64,000 nt of DNA from BJGO01 sp964640655 (GTDB lineage Bacteria; Bacteroidota; Bacteroidia; Chitinophagales; UBA10324), in the NCBI GenBank assembly GCA_964640655.1, contig CAZXFT010000001.1, forward strand, positions 1 through 64,000, written 5' to 3'. The position numbers and the translations under genes are program-made. The notes under the pieces were generated by a model, which was not told where the DNA came from, ran no database searches, and worked only from the letters and a program-made list of their open reading frames with translations. This document shows, one piece after another, positions 25,818 through 34,645 of this stretch. The stretch's first letter is position 1. Each line of letters begins with the position of its first letter.

Positions 25818-25862
25818 TTATTTTTTTTGGCTTGTGTTTTGTAAAATGTGGCGTGCCGGATA

Positions 25863-25891
25863 TTGCAGACTAAAAAACTACCTTATCTTTA
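25863..25891 (+). promoter_or_regulatory. candidate promoter TTG-N18-TATCTTTA before the lipoprotein gene
   Basis: TTG at 25863-25865 and TATCTTTA at 25884-25891 match the Bacteroidota -33/-7 pattern TTG...TAnnTTTG with one change. They lie 32 bp before the ATG at 25923, just outside the truncated end of the protease array. Confidence 0.4.
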
Positions 25892-25922
25892 CAATTATAA
25901 GTAATAATTAAACCTTTTCCTT

Positions 25923-26645
25923 ATGATCAATCGCATATTACCCGCTCCTATTGTTCGTCTTGCTTTTGTTGCCTTTATTTCTTTTTTTTTGGCAAGTTGC
26001 ACCAAAGAGCCAACGGCAACCAAAATACTTATGCAGGGCACTTGGCAGTTAACCGAGGCCTATGATGCGGCCGGTAATGATATCTTATCTGAAATCTCTA
26101 TACCCGTAACCGCCATTCAGTTAACAGATGATAATGGTATGCTTGGTACACAAGCTCCTATGGCTACCCGTTTAGTTTATGGCGGCTCCAATTGGTCTCA
26201 AGCCTCCGGATTAATGAATCAAGTTTTTGATTATGCTAATTTTAGATTTAACACCGGTGAATTTTTTGTTGGGGAGGGAGTCACAGACGAGTTTACTGTT
26301 GAGTTTAAGCTTCAGGCTACCGCTATTGCCGGCGGGCTTTCAGATATCCTTACCATTTTTGGTGTGGGTAGCGGCTGGCTAAAGCAAACAATCTATCATA
26401 AATTTACTAACGTAACCGTGCGCTTCCCCGAGCAAGAGGCAGAAAGCGAACTTAACCCTATACAATCTGCCAATACAATGATTTGGGAGTTTACGGATAA
26501 TACCGTGGCGCTCTATAATTACAAAGATGCCCAAGGCAATTATCTATTATGGAATGGTTGGCCGGTTAATAATTTTAGTAAAGGAAAATTTGTTTTTACT
26601 AAAAAAACAAAGGGCCTTAACGACATTGTATCCGAGCACCTTTAA
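25923..26645 (+). CDS. hypothetical lipoprotein
   Basis: This 240-residue protein has a lipoprotein signal peptide with the lipobox LASC at residues 23-26 (SFFLASCTKEP). It would be lipidated on Cys 26 and probably sits in the outer membrane. The body begins with MQGTWQLTEAYDAAGNDI, a pattern shared by lipocalin-like lipoproteins of Bacteroidota. It continues with predicted strands ending GKFVFTKK. The specific family was not recognised. The gene stands alone between the protease array and the TetR regulator. Confidence 0.65.
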   Translation: MINRILPAPIVRLAFVAFISFFLASCTKEPTATKILMQGTWQLTEAYDAAGNDILSEISIPVTAIQLTDDNGMLGTQAPMATRLVYGGSNWSQASGLMNQVFDYANFRFNTGEFFVGEGVTDEFTVEFKLQATAIAGGLSDILTIFGVGSGWLKQTIYHKFTNVTVRFPEQEAESELNPIQSANTMIWEFTDNTVALYNYKDAQGNYLLWNGWPVNNFSKGKFVFTKKTKGLNDIVSEHL

Positions 26646-26821
26646 TTATTAATCATACCGCTTTATTAATTGATGGACTTTTTATTTTAGAAGGTCCGCT
26701 TCGTCTTTTGTTATTCCACATGTCCCCGGGGTTAAAATAATTTTACTAATCACAAATACAATGTTGACATCCGGGAGCATATCCTTCAGATCAATGTCTA
26801 TAAAATAATTTTTTGTTTTTT

Positions 26822-26841
26822 AAACTAACGAGTGTTAGTTT
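26822..26841. promoter_or_regulatory. palindromic operator for the TetR-type regulator
   Basis: AAACTAAC-GAGT-GTTAGTTT is a perfect inverted repeat with 8-bp arms and a 4-bp spacer, 18 bp before the start of the TetR gene. Location and symmetry fit a self-operator that also controls the downstream paa genes. It sits in the 214-bp gap after the lipoprotein gene, next to a TATAAAAT stretch. Confidence 0.75.
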
Positions 26842-26859
26842 TGTTTTCGCAATTATACG

Positions 26860-27438
26860 ATGCCTGTTAAAGTAAAACGCAAAGAACATATCAACTCCGC
26901 TGCCCGCAATCTGTTTCGCGAGCGCGGCTACAGCGCTACCTCTATGCGCGATATCGCAAGCACGGTAGGTATAGAAGTGGCTAGTCTTTACAATCATATC
27001 GATTCAAAGGAATCCATGTTGCAACAAATATGCTTCACTATGGCCGAAAAGTTTTTAGCTATTATACCATTAGTAAAACACCTGCAAGAGAGGCCTGAGG
27101 AGCAACTAAAAGAAGCCATACGACTGCATGTGTTGGTTATTACGTCGCATGCCGATGAGTCTGCCGTATTTGTTCACGAGTGGAAACACTTGAGCGAGCC
27201 GCGCTTGAGTGCGTTCAAAAAAATGCGCAACAACTACGAAGGCTTCTACCGCGACCTAATTCGCCGCGGCGAAGAACTGGGTTTATTCAAAAACATACAC
27301 GAAAAATTTGTGATGATGGTTTTATTCTCTTCTATTAACTGGCTGTACGATTATTACAAGCCCAACGGAAAACTAAACCCCACTCAGATTTCTGACATCA
27401 TTACTGACATTTTTTTAAACGGAATAAAAAACAAATAA
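26860..27438 (+). CDS. TetR-family regulator, probably of phenylacetate degradation (PaaR-like)
   Basis: This 192-residue protein has an N-terminal TetR helix-turn-helix: INSAARNLFRERGYSATSMR then DIASTVGIEVASLYNHIDSK, with the recognition helix at SLYNHI. The C-terminal part is the ligand-binding/dimerisation domain. Its stop is 3 bp before paaA, so it leads the operon. A perfect palindrome lies just upstream. In PaaR systems phenylacetyl-CoA releases the repressor; that ligand is inferred here from context only. Confidence 0.85.
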   Translation: MPVKVKRKEHINSAARNLFRERGYSATSMRDIASTVGIEVASLYNHIDSKESMLQQICFTMAEKFLAIIPLVKHLQERPEEQLKEAIRLHVLVITSHADESAVFVHEWKHLSEPRLSAFKKMRNNYEGFYRDLIRRGEELGLFKNIHEKFVMMVLFSSINWLYDYYKPNGKLNPTQISDIITDIFLNGIKNK

Positions 27439-27441
27439 GCT

Positions 27442-28434
27442 ATGTACGGAGGCGGATACATTTTTACCGAACCATCAGAAAACGATCAGAAGGAACACAT
27501 CGACGACCCTGTAAAGCTGCAGGAGTTTGAAGCCCGCATTGATGCCGGCGAAAAAATTGAACCACACGACTGGATGCCTTATGAGTATCGCAAGCAGCTG
27601 ATTCGGCTTATCGAACAACACGCACACTCCGAGGTGATAGGCGCTTTGCCCGAAGGCACCTGGATAACCCGTGCACCGGGATTTAAACGCAAGCTGGTGC
27701 TTATAGCCAAGGTGCAGGACGAAATCGGGCACGCACAGTTATTGTACAGCGCCGCCGAAACGCTGGGTAAATCGCGCGAGGCCATGATTAATGATTTGCT
27801 GAGTGGTAAATCGAAATACTCTAATGTGTTTAACTACCCAGCAAAAACCTGGGCCGATGTTACCGTTATTGGATTTTTAATTGACGCCGGTGCTATCGTG
27901 AATCAGGTAGCCAACTCCAAAGGTTCTTACGGGCCCTACTGTCGTGCACTGGAGCGCATCTGTTACGAAGAGTCGTTTCACTTAAAACAGGGTCATGATG
28001 CTTTCATTGCACTTGCTGTGGGCACTCAAGCTCAAAAGGATATGTTGCAGGATGCACTGAATCGTTGGTGGAAGCCCATCATGCACTTCTTTGGTCCGCC
28101 TGACAAAGCTTCGGTGCACGGCGAAAAGCTGATGCGCTGGAAAGTGAAGATGGCATCGAACGATGATATGCGTAATCAGTTTCTGGATATGTATGTTCCC
28201 AAGATTCTGGAATTGGGGATTACCATTCCTGACCCTAATCTTAAAAAGAACGAAGCCACAGGACGTTGGGAATTTACTGACCCCGACTGGGCTGAGTTTA
28301 AGCGCGTAATAAACGGCGACGGCCCTTGTAATGCTGAGCGTTTGGCGGTTAGAAAATTTGCTGAGGAATCGAATCGCTGGGTACGCAATGCTTTATTAAA
28401 ACCAACCATGAAACACGCCATTCCCTATGCATAA
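27442..28434 (+). CDS. paaA: 1,2-phenylacetyl-CoA epoxidase, catalytic subunit PaaA
   Basis: This 330-residue subunit carries the di-iron centre of the multicomponent monooxygenase that epoxidises the aromatic ring of phenylacetyl-CoA. Di-iron ligand motifs are visible: VQDEIGHAQLLYSAAE (ExxH, about residue 93) and CYEESFHLKQGHDAF (ExxxH type, about residue 174). Length agrees with the family (about 310-330). It follows the TetR gene by 3 bp and overlaps paaB by 8 bp. Confidence 0.96.
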   Translation: MYGGGYIFTEPSENDQKEHIDDPVKLQEFEARIDAGEKIEPHDWMPYEYRKQLIRLIEQHAHSEVIGALPEGTWITRAPGFKRKLVLIAKVQDEIGHAQLLYSAAETLGKSREAMINDLLSGKSKYSNVFNYPAKTWADVTVIGFLIDAGAIVNQVANSKGSYGPYCRALERICYEESFHLKQGHDAFIALAVGTQAQKDMLQDALNRWWKPIMHFFGPPDKASVHGEKLMRWKVKMASNDDMRNQFLDMYVPKILELGITIPDPNLKKNEATGRWEFTDPDWAEFKRVINGDGPCNAERLAVRKFAEESNRWVRNALLKPTMKHAIPYA

Positions 28435-28807
28435 CAATGAGAGTTTAGACCCGCGCATCAGACGCATTGACCTGGATAAAAATCCGGAGCACGTTGCATT
28501 AAATATTATGGAACACTGGGAAACCTACGAAGTGTTTCATCAGCGTAAGCGTGGCGAACAACATGTGCACGTAGGAATTGTGCACGCCGCAAACCCTGAA
28601 ATGGCATTGGTATTTGCCAAAGAACAATTTGGCCGCCGCCTAAAGTGCTCCAACATGTGGGTGACCAAGTCTTCGAACGTGTATTCGTTCAGCTACGACG
28701 ATGAAGATATGTTTGAAACCGTGCCCGAGAAAACCTATCGCGAAGCCAGCGGATTTAAAGTGCGCGACAAAATCAACAAATTCAAAAAAGAAAACACCAT
28801 AAAATAA
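28427..28807 (+). CDS. paaB: 1,2-phenylacetyl-CoA epoxidase subunit PaaB
   Basis: This 126-residue small subunit of the epoxidase is recognised by WETYEVFHQRKRGEQHVHVG followed by VHAANPEMALVFAKEQFGRR and the SSNVYSF segment. PaaB bridges PaaAC dimers and lacks metal ligands. It overlaps paaA by 8 bp and paaC by 1 bp (TAATG), implying translational coupling. It has an N-terminal extension of about 25 residues compared with the shortest family members (about 95). Confidence 0.93.
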   Translation: MHNNESLDPRIRRIDLDKNPEHVALNIMEHWETYEVFHQRKRGEQHVHVGIVHAANPEMALVFAKEQFGRRLKCSNMWVTKSSNVYSFSYDDEDMFETVPEKTYREASGFKVRDKINKFKKENTIK

Positions 28808-29562
28808 TGGAAGCAGTTAAAGATTTACTTTTCAGAATGGCTGATGATGCCTTAATCATTGGTCACCGCAACAGCGAGTGGACAGGCATTGGACCTATAT
28901 TGGAAGAAGATATTGCCTACTCGTCTATGGCGCAGGATAAAATTGGTCACGCACAGGCTCTGTATCAAATTCTTCACGAGGAGTTTAAGCTGGAGATACC
29001 CGATTATCTGGCTTTTCGCAGAAATGAAAAAGATTTTAAATGCTGTCAGATGGTTGAGTTGCCTATAGGTGATTATGCATTCACGCTGGTACGTCATTAT
29101 TTCTATGATCACGCTGAAGCTATTCGATATGATTTGCTTGGTAATTCTTCTTTTACTCCATTAGCCCGTTTGGCATTGAAGTTTAAAGGCGAAATAAAAT
29201 ATCACACTCTGCATGCTGACACCTGGATGAGGAGTTTAACCCTCAATGGCAACGAAGAAAGTCGTGCACGTATTCAAAGCGCGGTAAACGAATTGCATCC
29301 GTATGCTTTGGGATTGTTTGAACACGGCATCAACGAACAGGAACTTATCTCAAATAATATTTTTGTTGGGGAAGATGCTTTCAAAACAAAATGGCTTGAG
29401 TTTATCACCAAGAATTTTAGTGAATTTGGTTTAACGCTACCCAATGTTTCAGGCGATCAGATAAAATTGGGCGGAAGAAAAGGATATCATACTGCTCATT
29501 TGACTGAGATGCTGGATGAAATGACAGAAGTAATTCGCACTGACTACGAAACCGAATGGTAA
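28807..29562 (+). CDS. paaC: 1,2-phenylacetyl-CoA epoxidase structural subunit PaaC
   Basis: This 251-residue ferritin-like subunit is paralogous to PaaA and forms the PaaAC core. Visible motifs: HRNSEWTGIGPILEEDIAYS, then MAQDKIGHAQALYQILHEE, and KGEIKYHTLHADTWMRSL. It acts as a structural partner rather than the catalytic one. It overlaps paaD by 7 bp. Confidence 0.94.
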   Translation: MEAVKDLLFRMADDALIIGHRNSEWTGIGPILEEDIAYSSMAQDKIGHAQALYQILHEEFKLEIPDYLAFRRNEKDFKCCQMVELPIGDYAFTLVRHYFYDHAEAIRYDLLGNSSFTPLARLALKFKGEIKYHTLHADTWMRSLTLNGNEESRARIQSAVNELHPYALGLFEHGINEQELISNNIFVGEDAFKTKWLEFITKNFSEFGLTLPNVSGDQIKLGGRKGYHTAHLTEMLDEMTEVIRTDYETEW

Positions 29563-30053
29563 ACACAGAAAACATTAATAAAGACTACATCATTTCTTTA
29601 CTTGAAAAAGTAATGGACCCGGAAATACCTGTTATCTCGGTTGTAGATATGGGTATGATTACCGATGTTGTCATTAATAGTGATTCTGTTTTAGTAAAAA
29701 TGATTCCCACGTTTACGGCATGTCCTGCTTTGAAACTCATGCAACAAAACATCAAAGACAGCATCGTAAATGCGGGAGTAGAGAATGTAATTGTTGAGTT
29801 GGATAAAGATGTACGCTGGAATTCTGACCGTGTAACGGAAAAGGGTAAAAAACTCTTGGAAGATTTTAAACTGGGTGCGCCGGTTACCCATTATGGTCAG
29901 GTTACCAACGAGATGATTACTGAATCTAAGTGTCCGTATTGTGGCAGTAGTAACACTACCATTAATTCTCTTTTTGGTTCCACACTCTGCCGTTCTATGC
30001 ATTTTTGTTACGACTGCAAGATGAAGTTTGAGCGCTTCAAGCCCGTTGCCTAA
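29556..30053 (+). CDS. paaD: phenylacetate degradation protein PaaD (Fe-S assembly-type, MIP18 family)
   Basis: This 165-residue protein has the MIP18/DUF59 domain (LLEKVMDPEIPVISVVDMGM) and a C-terminal zinc-ribbon-like segment with CPYCGSSNT and CYDCKMKF. It is needed to mature the epoxidase complex, probably the iron-sulfur reductase PaaE. It overlaps paaC by 7 bp and closes the visible operon. No paaE gene follows; nadD comes next after 9 bp, so paaE must be elsewhere. Confidence 0.92.
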   Translation: MVNTENINKDYIISLLEKVMDPEIPVISVVDMGMITDVVINSDSVLVKMIPTFTACPALKLMQQNIKDSIVNAGVENVIVELDKDVRWNSDRVTEKGKKLLEDFKLGAPVTHYGQVTNEMITESKCPYCGSSNTTINSLFGSTLCRSMHFCYDCKMKFERFKPVA

Positions 30054-30062
30054 TTTCGTTGT

Positions 30063-30647
30063 ATGAAAATCGGTTTATTCTTCGGATCTTTTAATCCGAT
30101 ACATAACGGCCATTTAATTATTGCTAATCAGATTTTGAATCATACCGATTGTAAGAAAATTTGGTTTGTGGTTTCACCACATAATCCGTTGAAAGAAAAA
30201 GAATCGCTGCTTAATCAGTTTGACCGGCTTCATATGGTGAATCTCGCTATCGAAAACAATCCTTCATTTAAATCCAGCGATGTGGAATTTAAACTGCCCC
30301 TACCCTCTTATACTATCGACACACTACAACATCTGAACGAAAAATATCCGCAGCACGATTTTTCTATCATCATGGGTTCTGATAATTTAAACTCATTAAA
30401 CAAATGGAAAAATTATGAAGCGCTTATCAAGTACCATACGATTTATGTATACAAACGCGGCGAAACGATTACCAATTACAATCAAACTCCGTCAATCCAA
30501 ATTCTCGATTTTCCATTTCTGAATATTTCATCCACATACATTCGCCAATTAATACAGCAAAAAAAATCAGTTCGCTACCTAGTACCGGATATTGTGGAAG
30601 ACTATATAAAAAGCAACCGTTATTACCGGGTTAAAAACAATGGTTAG
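30063..30647 (+). CDS. nadD: nicotinate-nucleotide adenylyltransferase
   Basis: This 194-residue enzyme makes deamido-NAD from nicotinate mononucleotide and ATP. The nucleotidyltransferase motif GLFFGSFNPIHNGHLIIA holds the (T/H)xGH signature at NGH. FVVSPHNPLK, IMGSDNLNSLNKWKNYEAL and the ISST(Y)IR signature near the end (NISSTYIRQLI) are also present. It starts 9 bp after paaD, so read-through is likely. With nadA nearby it supports NAD synthesis. Confidence 0.96.
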   Translation: MKIGLFFGSFNPIHNGHLIIANQILNHTDCKKIWFVVSPHNPLKEKESLLNQFDRLHMVNLAIENNPSFKSSDVEFKLPLPSYTIDTLQHLNEKYPQHDFSIIMGSDNLNSLNKWKNYEALIKYHTIYVYKRGETITNYNQTPSIQILDFPFLNISSTYIRQLIQQKKSVRYLVPDIVEDYIKSNRYYRVKNNG

Positions 30648-31026
30648 TAAAATGTTAATAGCTGTTAATAAGTGTGGGAATAAATCTTCGGTTTGTTTAT
30701 TCAGGATCAAAGCAAATTGGATAATGAAACCCTTGTTGATAATTCTATCAGTTTTTGCACGATTTACACAGGTAAGCTGGTGTGTAGTGTTAGTAGACAG
30801 AACAGTAATTTATCAACGAAGTATATTATTAACAATATTTTGAAAAATGTTAATTCACTTTACATCAATGAATTAGTATGGGAAATGGTGTGAATATCAA
30901 TACTCCATGGTGTTAAATATGTTAAATCAAAATTTACGAATCAAAAGAAATCAACGAATTCACAGCCTTAATAAACAACCATAATTTTTCATTTAAAAAA
31001 TTTTATAAATAATTAACTTGTGTAGA
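30648..31026. other. AT-rich 379-bp intergenic region with DnaA-box-like nonamers
   Basis: No convincing gene. A small open frame (30640-30843) overlaps nadD and lacks protein-like features. The region holds TGTTGATAA at 30734-30742 (complement TTATCAACA, one change from the DnaA box TTATCCACA), TTATTAACA at 30826-30834, TGTTAATAA at 30663-30671 and TTATCAACG near 30810. Its last 60 bp are nearly all A/T. Such near-matches are expected often in AT-rich DNA. Confidence 0.4.
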
Positions 31027-32007
31027 ATGCAGGAAACAGAATTAATGAAAAAAGGATTTATAGATATTGTGCCAGATATCGATTTGGATTTATTTAGTGA
31101 AATTGATAAACTGAAGAAAGAAAAAAACGCTGTCATTCTTGCTCACTATTATCAGGAAGCAGATATTCAAGATGTAGCAGACTTTATCGGTGACAGTTTG
31201 CAACTCAGCCAAGCTGCAGAAAAAACAAATGCTGACATCATTGTTTTTGCCGGTGTTCATTTTATGGCGGAGACAGCAAAAATTTTAAACCCTCATAAAA
31301 AGGTTTTGTTACCGGATTTGAATGCGGGTTGTTCTCTATCCGATTCTTGTCCACCTGACGCTTTTCTGGAATTCAAAAAAAGACATTCAGACCACATAGT
31401 TATATCATACATCAATTGCTCGGCAGAAATAAAAGCATTGAGCGACGTAATTTGTACAAGCAGTAATGCCCGAAGAATAGTTGATTCATTTCCAGTAGAT
31501 CAAAAAATAATATTCGCACCGGATAAAAATCTTGGTGCATATATTAACAAGGTTTGTGGCAGAAATATGTTGTTGTGGAATGGGGCCTGTATGGTTCACG
31601 AAATATTTTCTCTGGATAAACTTCTTCGTTTAATAGATCAAAATCCACAGGCAGAAGTAATTGCTCATCCTGAATGCGAAGAAAAGATATTGGAACATGC
31701 CCATTTCGTAGGATCAACTACCGCCCTATTGAATTATGCTGTGCAGTCAAAATCCAACGAGTTTATTGTTTTAACAGAAACAGGCATTCTTCATCAAATG
31801 CAAAAGAAGGCTCCCGAAAAAACATTTATACCCGCACCACCAGATAACAGTTGTGCCTGTAATGAATGTCCACATATGAAAAAGAATACGTTGGAAAAAC
31901 TGTATAACTGTATGAAGTTTGAATTACCAGAGATAACTATTCCAGAACAAACGAGAGCAAAAGCTTATCAAGCTATAAAAAGAATGCTAGAGTTATCTAC
32001 TTGGTGA
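31027..32007 (+). CDS. nadA: quinolinate synthase A
   Basis: NadA condenses iminoaspartate with dihydroxyacetone phosphate to quinolinate, using a [4Fe-4S] cluster. Motifs: ILAHYYQEADIQDVADFIGD, FAGVHFMAETAKIL, LNAGCSLSDSC (first cluster Cys), LWNGACMVHE (second), and NSCACNECPHMKKN (third). The ATG at 31027 was chosen because the open frame upstream begins with a weak TTG at 31018; the Met at 31045 is also possible. Its 3' end overlaps the convergent ArsR-type regulator by 15 bp. Confidence 0.96.
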   Translation: MQETELMKKGFIDIVPDIDLDLFSEIDKLKKEKNAVILAHYYQEADIQDVADFIGDSLQLSQAAEKTNADIIVFAGVHFMAETAKILNPHKKVLLPDLNAGCSLSDSCPPDAFLEFKKRHSDHIVISYINCSAEIKALSDVICTSSNARRIVDSFPVDQKIIFAPDKNLGAYINKVCGRNMLLWNGACMVHEIFSLDKLLRLIDQNPQAEVIAHPECEEKILEHAHFVGSTTALLNYAVQSKSNEFIVLTETGILHQMQKKAPEKTFIPAPPDNSCACNECPHMKKNTLEKLYNCMKFELPEITIPEQTRAKAYQAIKRMLELSTW

Positions 32008-32652
32008 ATTAGTGTTAACAAAGTCATTAACCATAGATACGATTTTATCAAGTTTTGATTCGTTAATACTGTAATATATTTTCTTTCCTTCTTTCTTTGT
32101 TAAGGCAATATTGATATCACGTAGTAAACGTAAGTGTTGAGAGGTAACAGATTGTTGAAGTTTCAATGTGTTGTAAATAACATTCACATTGACACGGTTA
32201 TCGCTATTTAATATGTATGTTATTATACGTAATCTTAGATTATGACTTAGAACACGCAATACTTCATAAACAAAATTGATTTCACCAAAATCAATTTTTT
32301 CTTTTTCAATTATTGCCAAATCAGATCCAGAGATTTCATTAATTAAGTTAATGTAAGCAGCTATTCTATCCAGTACGAGTGAGTAGTAAACATTCTTACC
32401 ATCTCTTCTAGGTGTGATAATACCAATTTGCTTTAATGCGGCCAAATGTTGGCTAACAACAGATTGTTCTAACCGAAGTTTTGTATATATGTCGGTAACA
32501 TTAATCTCCCCCACCCTGTATATGGTGTTAATAATGTCTTGTCTGATAAAACTATTTAAATTTCTTAAATTTAGAAGACCACGGTTGAGACTTGCTTTTG
32601 AACTTTGAGTCTGACCAATAACAGACGAACTTACTTTTTCAGTAACTAGCAT
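31993..32652 (-). CDS. regulator with two tandem ArsR-type winged-helix domains
   Basis: This 219-residue protein carries two similar winged-helix domains. The first (about residues 30-100) has QDIINTIYRVGEINVTDIYT, LRLEQSVVSQHLAALKQIGI and GKNVYYSL. The second (about 130-210) has LRLRIITYILNSDNRVNVNV, LKLQQSVTSQHLRLLRDINI and GKKIYYSI. Both keep the SQHL recognition-helix core of ArsR/SmtB repressors. Normal ArsR proteins have one domain and dimerise, so this looks like a fused dimer. No metal-binding Cys cluster is visible. Target and signal are unknown. Confidence 0.85.
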   Translation of the reverse strand: MLVTEKVSSSVIGQTQSSKASLNRGLLNLRNLNSFIRQDIINTIYRVGEINVTDIYTKLRLEQSVVSQHLAALKQIGIITPRRDGKNVYYSLVLDRIAAYINLINEISGSDLAIIEKEKIDFGEINFVYEVLRVLSHNLRLRIITYILNSDNRVNVNVIYNTLKLQQSVTSQHLRLLRDINIALTKKEGKKIYYSINESKLDKIVSMVNDFVNTNSPSR

Positions 32653-32717
32653 CAGTATATTCTTTTCCCTAATACAAAAGAAATTACTAATAGTTCATTT
32701 AAATTTTCATAAATAAA

Positions 32718-34577
32718 TCATCTGCCAATAGCAACCATAAGTATACTTACATCTGACGGATTTACACCACTTATTCTGCTAGCTTGTCCGATTGTTTTGG
32801 GTTTAATGGAGTTTAGTTTCTCTCTGGCTTCAGTAGACAATGAGTGAATCTTGAAGTAATCAATATTATCATGAATAATAACATCCTCTAGCCTTTTCAT
32901 TTTCTCTGCTGTTTCTTTTTCTTTCTTTATGTAGCCACCGTATTTTATTTGAATTTCTGTTTTAAGTAATTCATTATCATTATATTGTGATAATATATTC
33001 GACATTCCGGCAGCTTCCAGTAATGACTTAATCTCAGTGTTTGGACGGCTTAATAATTTAGAAAGATATGTTTTTTCTGTAATTTCAGCAGAGTTAATTA
33101 ATCTTAGGTATTGATTTAATTCTTGTGTATAAACATTATTGTTGTTTAATAAATTGATGAGGTTGTTTATTTTTAAAGTACTGTTAATTAATGAGTTATA
33201 CTCATTTTCGTCAACAGTACCCAAACGGTATCCAATAGGCATCAATCTGTCATCTGCATTGTCCTGACGCAACAGAATTCTGTATTCTGCTCTGGAAGTA
33301 AACATTCTGTATGGTTCTGTAGTGCTTTTATTAATTAGATCGTCTATTAAAACACCTATATATCCTTCATCTCTTTTTAAAATCAATTCGTCTTTTTCTT
33401 TTATTTTAAGGCTTGCATTTATACCGGCAATTAATCCCTGACATGCTGCTTCTTCGTAGCCGGTTGTTCCATTAATTTGACCTGCAAAGTATAGATTATC
33501 AATTAATTGTGTTTCAAGAGTTAATTTCAGTTGATGGGGTGGAAAGTAGTCATATTCAATAGCATAACCAGGTCTGAACATTTTTACATTTTCAAAGCCA
33601 GTTATCTTTTTTAAAGCGTTATATTGAACATCTTCAGGTAGTGAGCTTGAAAATCCATTGATGTACACTTCAACTGTATCCCAACCTTCGGGTTCTACAA
33701 AAATTTGGTGTCTATCTTTATCTGCAAAGCGATTTATTTTATCTTCAATACTTGGACAATACCTTGGTCCTATACCCTCTATCCTACCCTGAAACATTGG
33801 AGATTTGTCAAAACCGGACTTTAATATTTCATGCACATAGTTATTGGTGTAGGTTATATGGCAGCTACGCTGTTTTGTTAATTTAGTGGGATTTCTGAAA
33901 GAAAAACATTCCGGATTTTCGTCACCGGTTTGTTCCTCAATAATTGAATAATTTATAGTCCTTCCATCAACTCTTGGTGGTGTACCGGTTTTCATCCTAC
34001 CACTCTCAAAACCTGATTCTATGAGTTGTTCGGTGATTCCTGTTGCCCTACTTTCTGAGATTCTACCGCCACCAAATTGTTTTTCTCCTATATGAATTAT
34101 ACCGTTTAGAAAAGTGCCGTTTGTTAAAACTACAGCTTTTGAAAATATTTCAGAACCTATTACAGTTTTCACACCAACAACAGTATCATCCTTAATAATA
34201 ATTCCGGAAACCATATCCTGCCAAAAATCAATGTTGGGATGATTTTCCAATGCTAATCTCCATTCTGTAGCAAATAACATCCTGTCATTTTGTGTTCTGG
34301 GACTCCACATGGCAGGACCTTTTGAACGATTCAACATCCTAAACTGAATGGCCGACTTGTCTGAGATTATTCCGGACATGCCCCCAAGAGCATCTATTTC
34401 ACGAACAATTTGACCCTTGGCAATTCCTCCCATGGCCGGATTACAACTCATTTGACCAATTGTTTGCATATTCATTGTGACTAACATTACCTTCATGCCC
34501 ATTTTTGCAGATATGTATGCTGCCTCACAACCAGCATGACCGGCACCAACCACAATTACATCATATTGATTAAACAT
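32718..34577 (-). CDS. mnmG: tRNA uridine-5-carboxymethylaminomethyl modification enzyme MnmG (GidA)
   Basis: MnmG, with MnmE, installs the cmnm5 group on U34 of certain tRNAs using FAD and NADH. FAD-binding GxGxxG appears at YDVIVVGAGHAGCEAAYISA. Family signatures CNPAMGGIAKGQIVREIDAL and RMLNRSKGPAMWSPRTQND follow, with GTPPRVDGRT and INGTTGYEEAACQGL. The ATG at 34577 starts MFNQYDVIVVGAG, the normal family start; a GTG at 34598 would add 7 residues. Two parS sites lie just upstream. mnmG is often near the replication origin in bacteria. Confidence 0.97.
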   Translation of the reverse strand: MFNQYDVIVVGAGHAGCEAAYISAKMGMKVMLVTMNMQTIGQMSCNPAMGGIAKGQIVREIDALGGMSGIISDKSAIQFRMLNRSKGPAMWSPRTQNDRMLFATEWRLALENHPNIDFWQDMVSGIIIKDDTVVGVKTVIGSEIFSKAVVLTNGTFLNGIIHIGEKQFGGGRISESRATGITEQLIESGFESGRMKTGTPPRVDGRTINYSIIEEQTGDENPECFSFRNPTKLTKQRSCHITYTNNYVHEILKSGFDKSPMFQGRIEGIGPRYCPSIEDKINRFADKDRHQIFVEPEGWDTVEVYINGFSSSLPEDVQYNALKKITGFENVKMFRPGYAIEYDYFPPHQLKLTLETQLIDNLYFAGQINGTTGYEEAACQGLIAGINASLKIKEKDELILKRDEGYIGVLIDDLINKSTTEPYRMFTSRAEYRILLRQDNADDRLMPIGYRLGTVDENEYNSLINSTLKINNLINLLNNNNVYTQELNQYLRLINSAEITEKTYLSKLLSRPNTEIKSLLEAAGMSNILSQYNDNELLKTEIQIKYGGYIKKEKETAEKMKRLEDVIIHDNIDYFKIHSLSTEAREKLNSIKPKTIGQASRISGVNPSDVSILMVAIGR

Positions 34578-34609
34578 TTTTACAAAGGTAAATAACACTT
34601 GGTACGAAT

Positions 34610-34625
34610 TGTTCCACGTGAAACA
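34610..34625. promoter_or_regulatory. parS site (ParB-binding), copy 1
   Basis: TGTTCCACGTGAAACA matches the widely conserved parS consensus TGTTNCACGTGAAACA at every fixed position. It is part of a 24-bp direct repeat with copy 2, 36 bp apart, in the short gap between mnmG and ybeY. ParB loads here to organise the origin region for segregation. parA and parB are not in this window. Confidence 0.88.
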
Positions 34626-34645
34626 AAATAATCTACACTACGAAT

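Noticed and set aside
30640..30843. Small gene after nadD
   Set aside because: The frame overlaps nadD, has no recognisable start signal or domain, and its residues look like random AT-rich translation.
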